Assembly (NCBI GenBank): GCA_018241265.1
Contig: JAFEEF010000010.1
Coordinates: 62,001-126,000, forward strand
Reading direction: 5' to 3'
Length of the DNA: 64,000 bases
Source of the DNA: Pseudomonadota bacterium
GTDB lineage: Bacteria; Pseudomonadota; Gammaproteobacteria; Burkholderiales; Burkholderiaceae_C
A model generated the notes under the pieces. That model did no database searches. It was not told the origin of the DNA and saw only the letters and a list, made by a program, of their open reading frames with translations. This document shows, piece by piece, positions 39,216-46,489 of this stretch (position 1 is the stretch's first letter; the number at the start of each line of letters is the position of its first letter). Position numbers and translations under genes: made by a program.

Positions 39216-40649
39216 ATGCAACACATCGTCTTCCTGACCGGCCGGCTGGCGCAGAAGAGCCTGGAGCGCGTGCTCGGGTCGATCGACGCGATCCCGTTCA
39301 CGTGGGAAGTGCGCGAGATCGGCCTGCAGGTCGCGGCCTTGATGACGGCCGACATGATCCGGCGGCGCGTCGCCGCGCCCATCGTCGGCCTGCTCGACGG
39401 CCAGCCGCGGCAGGTCGATCGCATCATCGTGCCGGGCCGTTGCCGCGGCGACATCGATGCGCTGTCGGCCCACTACGGCATTCCGGTCGAGCGCGGCCCC
39501 GAAGAGCTGAAGGACCTGCCGCGCTACTTCGACCGCGCGGCCAAGCCGATCGACCTGTCGGAGTACGACGTCGCGATCTTCGCCGAGATCGTCGATGCGC
39601 CGCGCCTGACGGTCGAGCAGATCGTCGCGCGGGCCAGGCGCCATGCGGCCGACGGCGCCGACGTGATCGACCTCGGCGGGTTGCCGGCGACGCCGTTCCC
39701 GCACCTCGAGGACAGCGTGCGGGCGCTGAAGGCCGAAGGCCATGCGGTCAGCGTCGATTCGATCGCCACCGACGAGCTGCTGCGCGGCGGCCGCGCCGGC
39801 GCCGACTACCTGCTGAGCCTGACGATGGACACGCTGTGGGTGGCCGATGAAGTGGCGGCGACGCCGATCCTGATCCCGCGCACGCCGAGCGACGAGGCAT
39901 CGCTGGCCGCAGCGATCGACGCGATGCAGGCACGCGGCCGTGCCTTCCTCGCCGATGCGATCCTCGATCCGATACCGTTCGGCCTCGCCGCGTCCATCGT
40001 GCGCTACCACCGCTTGCGGGAGCGCTATCCCGACGTCGCGATCATGCTCGGCATCGGCAACGTCACCGAGCTGACCGAGGCCGACACCAGCGGCATCAAC
40101 GCGGTGCTGTTCGGCATCGCCGCCGAGCTCGACGTCGCCGCGGTGCTGACCACCGAAGTGAGCCGGCATGCGCGGCGCGCGATCCGCGAGGCCGACTGGG
40201 CGCGCCGCATCATGCATGCGGCCAAGGCGCAGCAGAGCCTGCCCAAGGGCATCCACGATGCCTTGATGACGGTGCATGCCAAGCATCCGTTTCCCGACAG
40301 CCCCGACGAGATCGCCGCGGTGGCGGCCGAGGTGCGCGATCCGAACTTCCGCGTGCAGGTCTCCGAGCAGGGCCTGCACGTCTACAACCGCGACGGCATG
40401 CGACGGGGCAGCGGCGCCTTCGAGCTGTGGCCGCAGCTCGGCCTCGAAGGCGATGCGAGCCATGCGTTCTACATGGGCGTCGAGCTCGCGCATGCCGAGC
40501 TCGCATGGCGCCTCGGCAAGCGCTACGTGCAGGACCAGCCGCTCGACTGGGGCTGCGCGATCGAGGCCGGACCCGAAGACCTGAACGCCTGGTGCGCGCC
40601 GGGCACGACACTGAAGACCGGCCGCCGGCGCGGCCGGCAGGACGAATGA
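39216..40649 (+). CDS. dihydropteroate synthase-like protein of H4MPT synthesis (DUF6513)
   Basis: 477 residues. The N-terminal 130 residues (QHIVFLTGRLAQKSLERVL) form the DUF6513-type extension. Residues 140-350 look like a dihydropteroate-synthase TIM barrel (ADGADVIDLGGLPATPFPHLED, VSVDSIATDELLRGGRAGADYLLS, shown as separate parts). The C-terminal 100 residues are specific to this group. In H4MPT organisms these proteins are proposed to join the pterin pyrophosphate to the beta-RFAP-derived arylamine. The gene starts an operon with DUF447 and mfnB, behind a sigma-54-like promoter. Confidence 0.88.
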   Translation: MQHIVFLTGRLAQKSLERVLGSIDAIPFTWEVREIGLQVAALMTADMIRRRVAAPIVGLLDGQPRQVDRIIVPGRCRGDIDALSAHYGIPVERGPEELKDLPRYFDRAAKPIDLSEYDVAIFAEIVDAPRLTVEQIVARARRHAADGADVIDLGGLPATPFPHLEDSVRALKAEGHAVSVDSIATDELLRGGRAGADYLLSLTMDTLWVADEVAATPILIPRTPSDEASLAAAIDAMQARGRAFLADAILDPIPFGLAASIVRYHRLRERYPDVAIMLGIGNVTELTEADTSGINAVLFGIAAELDVAAVLTTEVSRHARRAIREADWARRIMHAAKAQQSLPKGIHDALMTVHAKHPFPDSPDEIAAVAAEVRDPNFRVQVSEQGLHVYNRDGMRRGSGAFELWPQLGLEGDASHAFYMGVELAHAELAWRLGKRYVQDQPLDWGCAIEAGPEDLNAWCAPGTTLKTGRRRGRQDE

Positions 40650-40652
40650 TCG

Positions 40653-41240
40653 ATGAATGACGTGATCTACGAGACCGTCGTGACGACGGTGAACCGCGAC
40701 GGCAAGGTGCACGTCGCGCCGATGGGCGTGCGCTACCGTCCGGCCGCGCAAGGCGGCGACGTGATCCTGATGCCGTTCAAGCCGTCGACGACCCTGGACA
40801 ACATCGACGCGACCGGGCATGCGGTGCTGAACATCGTCGTCGACACGCGCGTCTTTGCCGGTTGCGTGACCGGCCGGCGCGACTGGCCGACCGTTGCGGC
40901 CGAGCGGGTCGCCGGCGTGCGGCTGGCGGCAGCCTTGAGCCACATCGAGCTCGCGGTGGCCGAGCGCACCGATGACGCACAACGACCGGTGTTGCGCATG
41001 CGGCGCGTCCATGAAGCCGTTCATGCGCCGTACGTCGGCTTCAACCGTGCGCAGGCCGCGGTGATCGAAGGCGCGGTGCTGGTGAGCCGGCTCGGCATGC
41101 TGCCGGCCGACAAGGTCGACCGCGAGATGGCCTACCTGCAGATCGCGATCGACAAGACCGCCGGACCCGAAGAGCACGAAGCCTGGGGCTGGCTCGCCGA
41201 TGCGGTCAAGCGCTTTCGCGCCGGGGAGGCCGTGCGATGA
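40653..41240 (+). CDS. DUF447 family protein
   Basis: 195 residues. It has a flavin-reductase-like split barrel opening (IYETVVTTVNRDGKVHVAPMGVRY) and a conserved GCVTGRRDWPT segment, then a helical C-terminus ending AWGWLADAVKRF. DUF447 proteins are constant members of H4MPT gene clusters in bacteria and occur in methanogens; the reaction is not known to me. The gene is 3 bases after the DHPS-like stop, and its own stop overlaps mfnB as ATGA (41237-41240). Confidence 0.88.
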   Translation: MNDVIYETVVTTVNRDGKVHVAPMGVRYRPAAQGGDVILMPFKPSTTLDNIDATGHAVLNIVVDTRVFAGCVTGRRDWPTVAAERVAGVRLAAALSHIELAVAERTDDAQRPVLRMRRVHEAVHAPYVGFNRAQAAVIEGAVLVSRLGMLPADKVDREMAYLQIAIDKTAGPEEHEAWGWLADAVKRFRAGEAVR

Positions 41241-41977
41241 CGGCGATGCGGTTGCTGGTCAGCGTGCGCAGCGTCGACGAGGCGCTGCTCGCAGCGCGCG
41301 GCGGCGCCGATTTCATCGACCTGAAAGAGCCCGATCGCGGCGCACTGGGCGGGCTGCCGACGGAGACCATCGCCGCGATCGTTCGCGCCTTGCGTGCGGA
41401 CGGCATCACGCTGCCGGTGAGCGCGACGATCGGCGACTACACGCCGAGCCGGCTCGACGCCATCCTCGCGCAGGTGCGCGCCGTGGCGGCCTGCGGCGTG
41501 GACTATGTGAAGGTCGGCATCGAGCACGATGCGGCGGCGCCGTCGTTGCTGGACGCGCTGGCTGCCTGGCAGTCCTCATCGACCGCAGCCGCCATCGTGC
41601 CGGTGTTCATCGCCGATCGCGGCATCGCCGCTGCCCACGTCGCACGCGCATGCAGCCTCGGCTTCCCGGCGCTGATGGTCGACACGGCCGACAAGCATGC
41701 CGGCAGCCTGTTCGATCTGCTGCCGATGGACACGCTGAGATCCTTCGTTGCCCGCGTGCGTGCCGCGCAGCGTCTCGCCGGTCTCGCGGGTGCGCTGCGG
41801 ATCGGCGACCTGCCGCGGCTGGCCGAGCTGGCGCCCGACTTCGCAGGCTTTCGCAGCGCGGTCAGCAGCGGTCATCGCGGCGGCCCGCTCGACCGCGAGC
41901 GGCTGCGCGCGTTGGCGGAGGCGCTGCGCGCCTGTGAGGTCGCGGCCCACCAGCCGGCCTACGGCGATATCGCCTGA
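41237..41977 (+). CDS. mfnB: (5-formylfuran-3-yl)methyl phosphate synthase
   Basis: 246 residues. TIM-barrel protein of the DUF556/MfnB family: LLVSVRSVDEALLAARGGADFIDLKEP with the Schiff-base region DLKEP at about residues 27-31, VSATIGDYTP, YVKVGIE with the catalytic lysine, and a C-terminal FRSAVSSGHRGGPLD. MfnB makes the furan precursor of methanofuran from two glyceraldehyde-3-phosphate molecules. In methylotrophs the analogous methylofuran is bound by the Fhc complex encoded at 51555-56311. The other furan-pathway-like genes lie 6 kb away beyond an accessory block. Confidence 0.9.
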   Translation: MTAMRLLVSVRSVDEALLAARGGADFIDLKEPDRGALGGLPTETIAAIVRALRADGITLPVSATIGDYTPSRLDAILAQVRAVAACGVDYVKVGIEHDAAAPSLLDALAAWQSSSTAAAIVPVFIADRGIAAAHVARACSLGFPALMVDTADKHAGSLFDLLPMDTLRSFVARVRAAQRLAGLAGALRIGDLPRLAELAPDFAGFRSAVSSGHRGGPLDRERLRALAEALRACEVAAHQPAYGDIA

Positions 41978-42498
41978 CGAGGGCGACGAAGTTCATCCTG
42001 GCCGTGGTGCCTGCTCGGGGGCCCGGTTCCAGAAGTAGAGGCCATCGTCAGAGCGGCGTCGCTCTACGAGACAAGCAACGGCAAGACGGACATTGAGGTT
42101 TCGTACCTTCCGTCGCTGGAGCACCAAGGTCACGGGCAAGCAACCCGAGCCGTGCAGGAAGCAGGCTGCAGGCTCCGAAATCGTTCGGGATCCTACCGAA
42201 GCCATCCACTGGTATTCTGCGCTTGCAAACCGGCCCTCTGTCAATCGCTCTTCGCCGCAGATTTCCACCGCTATGCAGATAAAGACCTCTCTCGAATCCA
42301 TCGTGCCGCAACCGTGGGCCGCCGCAGATCGCGAGCGACTGGCCGTGCTCGCCAACGATCGCGGCGAAGGCTCGCGGGCCATGCCAGGCCTGCATCTCCG
42401 CGTGCAGGTCGATAGGGCCGTTGCGGAAGGTGTCGGTGTCACTCGCTCGCAACGGAGCAGCGTTCATCGGGATTACTTGCATTCGCCGAAGTCAAATT
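41978..42498. other. 520-base stretch without a supported gene
   Basis: This marks the left edge of the accessory block. GC content falls and codon bias weakens. Short open frames exist on both strands (for example minus 41993-42442) but none shows a recognisable family, a ribosome binding site or the third-position GC of neighbouring genes. It may be degraded coding sequence left by an insertion. I see no terminator, tRNA or att-like repeat in it. Confidence 0.5.
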
Positions 42499-43230
42499 AT
42501 GCAAATCAATAGAGCAACTTTGTTTCTTCAATTCGCTGCAACTGGTTTCCTTCTTGCAGCCTGTTCGACTGCGCCGTCGACGGATGGAAAGCCGCGAGTT
42601 ACGGCGGAAGAGGCTATGGTCCGATTCCAAGCTGCAAAATGCTGTTTGTCGCTTGCAGAGATCGCGCCCTCGCCTCTGGAAGCCGAGCGTTGGTTGCCGT
42701 CTACCGACGAACAGCCGCTCCTTGCCTCACCTGCAGGCAAAGGCTTCTATACGTCGTTCGTCCTTCCCGATGACGACAAGACCTACTACTTCAGAGTCGA
42801 GAGTTTTGTATCTCGTACCGACGAGGCGTCCGCTCAAGTTGTCGTTCCGTTGGTTTTGATACTGAACAAGGACTTCTCAGTATCTCGAGCGTCGTCGCCG
42901 TCCACATTGTCATACCTTCCCGAAAAGCGCATCTACGGCGAAAGAGAGAGCCTTTATCTGTTCGCGAAAATAGACCGAAAGGCAACGCCAAAAGAGAAGT
43001 ACATCGTCGTGACGACTTTTGAGCGTCTCCTTGGCCAGGAGCTAAATCTTGCCGCAATTTCGGGAGGAGATGTCATGCTCATTCCTATTGGCAAGACAGT
43101 TGCCGCGTCTCGAACTCCGATAACCCGACAAGGAGTCACGCTGCGCTCGTTGCCAGTTGGGGAAGTCAGGTTGCGGTATCTGCCGTCAATGTGGGAGCAG
43201 CCAGCCTCCGATCGCTCGATCAGGTTCTGA
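42499..43230 (+). CDS. MalM-like lipoprotein
   Basis: 243 residues from ATG 42499. A lipoprotein signal peptide (MQINRATLFLQFAATGFLLAAC) ends in a lipobox with the cysteine at about residue 22; the peptide is shown as overlapping parts MQINRATLFL and FAATGFLLAAC. The mature part matches the MalM pattern: AKCCLSLAEI with paired cysteines, a GKGFYTSFVLP strand, VPLVLILNKDFSVSR, then KYIVVTTFERLLGQEL. MalM is a periplasmic protein of unknown biochemical role in maltose operons, but no maltose genes are here. Codon use is less GC-biased than in neighbours, suggesting transfer. Confidence 0.7.
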   Translation: MQINRATLFLQFAATGFLLAACSTAPSTDGKPRVTAEEAMVRFQAAKCCLSLAEIAPSPLEAERWLPSTDEQPLLASPAGKGFYTSFVLPDDDKTYYFRVESFVSRTDEASAQVVVPLVLILNKDFSVSRASSPSTLSYLPEKRIYGERESLYLFAKIDRKATPKEKYIVVTTFERLLGQELNLAAISGGDVMLIPIGKTVAASRTPITRQGVTLRSLPVGEVRLRYLPSMWEQPASDRSIRF

Positions 43231-43258
43231 GTGACCGCCACCGACCGGGTGCACGAGA

Positions 43259-43693
43259 ATGGCCCTCATCACACAACGCGTCGAACTCGCCCACGCCGGC
43301 AACAATCCTTACGTCATCCGCCGCATGCGCTCCGGATGGGCGGTGATCGGCGACGTGCAGTTTCTTCCGGGCTACTCTCTCTTGCTGCCCGATCCGGTCG
43401 TGCCCAGTCTCAACGATCTCGACAAGGCGCAGCGGGCCCTCTATCTGGAGGACATGGGCCTGCTGGGCGATGCGGTTCTGCGCGTGACGAAAGCTGCGCG
43501 CATCAACTACGAGATCCTGGGCAACTCCGAACCGGAACTCCACGCGCACATCTTTCCGCGGCTCAGCCACGAACCGCCGGAGCTCAGGACGAAACCCGCG
43601 TGGTTCTACGACTGGAGCGATGCCGTTCGCTACGATCCGGCCGTGCATGGCCACTGGAGGTCGGCGCTCGAGGCTGCGCTGGCGCAGGCCTGA
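43259..43693 (+). CDS. HIT-domain hydrolase-like protein
   Basis: 144 residues. It has the HIT signature region ELHAHIFPR at 94-101 with His95 and His97; the third histidine of the usual HxHxH triad is replaced by Phe99, so it is a divergent member. HIT proteins hydrolyse or transfer nucleotides (AppppA, AMP-lysine and similar). Length is normal. Nothing upstream or downstream shows a shared pathway: it is one of a row of single-gene units (HIT, GNAT, VOC) in the accessory block. Confidence 0.82.
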   Translation: MALITQRVELAHAGNNPYVIRRMRSGWAVIGDVQFLPGYSLLLPDPVVPSLNDLDKAQRALYLEDMGLLGDAVLRVTKAARINYEILGNSEPELHAHIFPRLSHEPPELRTKPAWFYDWSDAVRYDPAVHGHWRSALEAALAQA

Positions 43694-43754
43694 CGCGCCG
43701 AGGCCTTCGCTCGCAACGCATGGACGTCTAGCCGATTGCCGGGAGGCCTGCCAT

Positions 43755-44315
43755 ATGCAGTTCGCAGCACTACCGGTATCCGATCACCCGGCCTACGCGC
43801 TCCGCCCGATCGAGGCGGACGACCTGCCGCACTGGCTCGCCTACCTCGACCTGCCCGAGGTGTATCGACACACGAGCTGGAATCATCCGACGCTGGAAGA
43901 CCTCGAACCGTACGCCTGGTCGCCCGCGATGCGGACACCGGCCAACCTGCTCCGGCTCGCGATCGTGCCTCGCGACACCAACCAGCTCGTCGGGACGATC
44001 GGCTTCCACACGGTCGTGCCGGTCCATCGGAGCGCGGAGCTGGCCTATGACCTCGCGCCGTCGTTCTGGGGTCGTGGCATTGCGGCACACATGTGTCGGC
44101 TCATGGTCGCGTGGGCGCATGCGCAGGCGAATGTGCTTCGCGTACAGGCCACAGTGCTCGAATCGAACCAGGCGTCGATCCGGGTCCTCGAACGGAGCGG
44201 CTTCGAGCGCGAAGGAATGCTGCGCTGCTACCGGCTGGTGCGCGGAAGCCCGGGCAATTTCTACATGTACTCCCATGTCTTGCTCGACGCGGGGCCACCA
44301 ACACCGGATCCATAG
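43755..44315 (+). CDS. GNAT-family N-acetyltransferase (RimJ/RimL type)
   Basis: 186 residues from ATG 43755 with GGGAGG upstream. The GNAT fold is clear: YALRPIEADDLPHWLAYL at the start, QLVGTIGFHTV, AELAYDLAPSFWGRGIAAHMCRLMV (acetyl-CoA loop WGRGIA), and SNQASIRVLERSGFEREGMLRCY near the end. RimJ/RimL-like enzymes acetylate protein N-termini or small molecules. The substrate cannot be read from the sequence or the neighbours. Confidence 0.88.
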   Translation: MQFAALPVSDHPAYALRPIEADDLPHWLAYLDLPEVYRHTSWNHPTLEDLEPYAWSPAMRTPANLLRLAIVPRDTNQLVGTIGFHTVVPVHRSAELAYDLAPSFWGRGIAAHMCRLMVAWAHAQANVLRVQATVLESNQASIRVLERSGFEREGMLRCYRLVRGSPGNFYMYSHVLLDAGPPTPDP

Positions 44316-44390
44316 GCGCGTAGGCCGGCCACGATAATGGTGCGGCGTCCGATCCATCCGTCATGCAGAGCGATCGGAACGAATCCATCC

Positions 44391-44447
44391 CCTTCCATTC
44401 GAGTGATGCCGCGAGACGATCGATCGTCACGGCATCAAGGAGATTCC
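44391..44447 (+). repeat. palindromic leader repeat, copy A
   Basis: 57 bases immediately upstream of the VOC gene, 82% identical (47/57, no gaps) to copy B at 45701-45757. The centre is the perfect 14-bp palindrome GACGATCGATCGTC (44415-44428), flanked by GATGCCG and CGGCATC, which allow a longer stem. The 3' end AAGGAGATTCC holds the ribosome binding site. It could be an operator or a structured 5' leader. Confidence 0.65.
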
Positions 44448-44448
44448 G

Positions 44449-44835
44449 ATGAAACGTGTGACCGGCATAGGCGGCGTGTTCTTCAAGTCCCAGGACCCGA
44501 AGGCGCTCGGCGAGTGGTATCGAACCCATCTCGGCATGGACGTCCAAGGGTGGGGCGGGGTGAAGTTCTCCTGGGTGACGCCCGAGAACCCGAGCGGCAC
44601 CGGAACGACGATCTGGACGCCGTTCAAGAGCGACACCACGCATTTCGGTCCCGGTGGTGCGAGCTTCATGATCAACTTCCGCGTGCAGGACCTGCATGCG
44701 CTGCTGGCAGCGCTGCGGGCCGAAGGCTGCGATGTCGAGGACAAGGTCGACGAGTCCGAGTTCGGGAAGTTCGGCTGGGTACGGGATCCGGAAGGAAACC
44801 GCGTCGAACTGTGGGAGCCGCCGGAAGGGCGTTGA
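44449..44835 (+). CDS. VOC-superfamily (glyoxalase/bleomycin-resistance-like) protein
   Basis: 128 residues. It shows the VOC pattern: GGVFFKSQDPKALGEWYRTHLGM at the start (shown partly as GVFFKSQDPKALGEWY), FMINFRVQDLHALLAALRAEG in the second half and FGWVRDPEGNRVELWEPP at the end, with Glu as a likely metal ligand. It may be a dioxygenase-, isomerase- or resistance-type member; nothing decides which. An AAGGAG site sits in the palindromic leader just upstream. Confidence 0.85.
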   Translation: MKRVTGIGGVFFKSQDPKALGEWYRTHLGMDVQGWGGVKFSWVTPENPSGTGTTIWTPFKSDTTHFGPGGASFMINFRVQDLHALLAALRAEGCDVEDKVDESEFGKFGWVRDPEGNRVELWEPPEGR

Positions 44836-44970
44836 AGCGAGGGGCCAGGACCGCGCGGGGGCGCCGACATCGAACCGGCCGGGCTCATCTCGTTGAAGCC
44901 TTCATGGCTGGCCGGAACAGACGCGTCGTGAACAGAGCGTTCAGGCTACGCCGGTCGGAGCCGCACTGGG

Positions 44971-45393
44971 TCAACCGCCCGATGCGCCGCGACTCTTGAA
45001 CGGATCGAGCGTCTTCACCCCAAGCGCCTTGAAGTCGGCGACATTCCGCGTCACGACGGTCAGGTGATGCAACCGCGCCGTCGCAGCGATCATCGCGTCT
45101 TCGATCAGGGTGTCGGACTTGCGGTGAGTCAACCGCCCCCACTCCCTGAACGCGGCCGCGTCCATCGGCAGCACGGTGTGCGAGGCGGCGAGCAGTTCCA
45201 GCCAGTTCTCGATCTCCGCGGCCTTCGCGGGATCCTGCTCGCGGGTCTTCTCGACTCCCGCCTGGATCTCGCCGATGGTCACGGCCGACAGGAAGAGGTT
45301 CGCATCGTCCGCGGCGTTGATCCAGGCCAGCACGGCTCCGTGCGGCTTGTTCTTCCGCAGTTCGGAGACGACGTTCGTGTCCAGCAGGTACAT
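44971..45393 (-). CDS. vapC: VapC-family PIN-domain toxin
   Basis: 140 residues. The PIN fold acidic residues are present: D5 (MYLLDTNVVSELRK), E42 (TIGEIQAG), D99 (TLIEDAMIAATA) and D120 (TRNVADF). VapC toxins are Mg-dependent RNases that cut tRNA or rRNA. The sequence most resembles the FitB-like subgroup. It lies 3 bases downstream of the antitoxin gene, forming an apparently intact VapBC-type module. Confidence 0.92.
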   Translation of the reverse strand: MYLLDTNVVSELRKNKPHGAVLAWINAADDANLFLSAVTIGEIQAGVEKTREQDPAKAAEIENWLELLAASHTVLPMDAAAFREWGRLTHRKSDTLIEDAMIAATARLHHLTVVTRNVADFKALGVKTLDPFKSRGASGG

Positions 45394-45396
45394 TGC

Positions 45397-45651
45397 TCAC
45401 AGCTCGGGCGTGCTGCGCCGTTTGCTATTGCCCCGCGCACGAACCGGAAGCTCGCCCCTGGCGATGTCCGAGAGCAGAAGCTGCTTCAACGAAGGCCGCG
45501 CCGCGGCCTGAAGTCGGCGCCATTCGTCCATCCGCACCAGTACGGCAGCTTCCGTCCCGCGCTTGGTGACGACTTGCGGACCATCGGACAAACACCGCTC
45601 CAGGAATTCGCTGAACCGAGCTTTCGCATCCTGGACAGGCCATGTTTGCAT
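45397..45651 (-). CDS. Phd/YefM-family antitoxin of VapC
   Basis: 84 residues. Phd/YefM pattern: WPVQDAKARFSEFLERCLSDGPQVVTKRGTEAAVLVRMDEW, read as PVQDAKARFSEFLERC and VTKRGTEAAVLVRMDEW. The positively charged C-terminus (about 60-84) would bind and block the PIN toxin. The start is supported by conserved length and by the inverted repeat upstream. It also represses its own promoter in related systems. Confidence 0.9.
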   Translation of the reverse strand: MQTWPVQDAKARFSEFLERCLSDGPQVVTKRGTEAAVLVRMDEWRRLQAAARPSLKQLLLSDIARGELPVRARGNSKRRSTPEL

Positions 45652-45664
45652 GATGCACCTCTGA

Positions 45665-45685
45665 CTAGAATTCAGACCAGTCTAG
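45665..45685 (-). promoter_or_regulatory. possible VapB operator
   Basis: CTAGA-N11-TCTAG, an inverted repeat in an AT-rich stretch 14 bases upstream of the antitoxin start. Position and base composition fit the operator-promoter of a toxin-antitoxin operon. The arms are short, so the call is tentative. Confidence 0.35.
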
Positions 45686-45700
45686 CATCTCCCCTTCAGC

Positions 45701-45757
45701 CATTCCATTCGATTGACGTTGCCGGACGATCGATCGTCGCGGCAGCGAGGAGATTCC
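45701..45757 (+). repeat. palindromic leader repeat, copy B
   Basis: Second copy of the 57-base leader, in the same orientation and ahead of the HAD gene. The same perfect palindrome GACGATCGATCGTC lies at 45725-45738, flanked by TGCCG and CGGCA, and it ends GAGGAGATTCC. Differences from copy A keep the stem pairing, which suggests selection on structure or on a dimeric binding site. Confidence 0.65.
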
Positions 45758-45775
45758 CCTGATCGAGCCGACCCG

Positions 45776-46489
45776 ATGCCGCACATCATCTGGGACTTCG
45801 ACAACACCTTGGCCTATCGCCCCGGTATGTGGTCCGGGTGCTTGGCGGAAGTCGCGAATGCGAGGGCGCAAGGGGCCAACGTAACCCGCGAGCAACTCGC
45901 GCCGCATTTGTCGACGGGCTTTCCGTGGCATGCGCCCGATTCGGCACATCCCCACCTGACGGGCCCCGATGCCTGGTGGGAGAGCCTGCGCCCGGTGTTG
46001 GCTGCTGCACTGGTGCTCGGAGGTCGGATCGATCCCTCGCTGGCCTTCGAGATCGCGGGCCGGGTTCGCGGCGCGTATGTGGATCCGCAGCGCTGGGTCG
46101 TGTTCGACGATACCGAGGCCGCGCTGGTTGCCTTGTCGAGCGCGGGTTGGCGGCACAGCGTGTTGTCCAACCATGCACCGGAGCTGCCGCAGATCGTCCA
46201 GGGATTGGGTCTCGGCCGGCACTTCGACCGCGTCCTGACGTCGGCGACGCTGGGATGTGAGAAGCCTCATCCCGAGGCATTCCGGCATGCAATCGCGGAA
46301 GTCCAGCGCGACGGGCCCATCATCATGGTGGGCGACAGCTTTGATGCCGACTATCGCGGTGCTCGAGATGCCGGACTCGATGCGATCCTCGTGCGAGCCT
46401 CGCATCCCGAGTGCGACCTGGCCTTTCCCGATCTTCGGGCGCTCGCTCGGCATCTGGGCGGGGCCCCATCCCAGCACGGCCTGAGCTAA
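45776..46489 (+). CDS. HAD-family hydrolase
   Basis: 237 residues from ATG 45776. All four HAD motifs are present: DFDNTLAYR at 6-14, SNHAPELPQI (motif II), CEKPHPEAF with the catalytic lysine, and MVGDSFDADYRGARDAG (motif IV). A helical cap lies between motifs I and II. It is probably a phosphatase of unknown substrate. Its last 167 bases overlap, in antisense, the 3' end of the convergent M20 gene. Confidence 0.88.
   Translation: MPHIIWDFDNTLAYRPGMWSGCLAEVANARAQGANVTREQLAPHLSTGFPWHAPDSAHPHLTGPDAWWESLRPVLAAALVLGGRIDPSLAFEIAGRVRGAYVDPQRWVVFDDTEAALVALSSAGWRHSVLSNHAPELPQIVQGLGLGRHFDRVLTSATLGCEKPHPEAFRHAIAEVQRDGPIIMVGDSFDADYRGARDAGLDAILVRASHPECDLAFPDLRALARHLGGAPSQHGLS

Noticed and set aside
41993..42442. 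Minus-strand 149-codon frame in the low-GC gap
   Set aside because: No ribosome binding site, family motif or codon bias; plausible only as degraded sequence.
42499..46489. Integron gene-cassette array (HIT, GNAT, VOC, toxin-antitoxin, HAD content)
   Set aside because: Gene content is suggestive, but no GTTRRRY core sites or attC-type imperfect palindromes follow the genes, and the two palindromic repeats lie upstream of genes rather than downstream.
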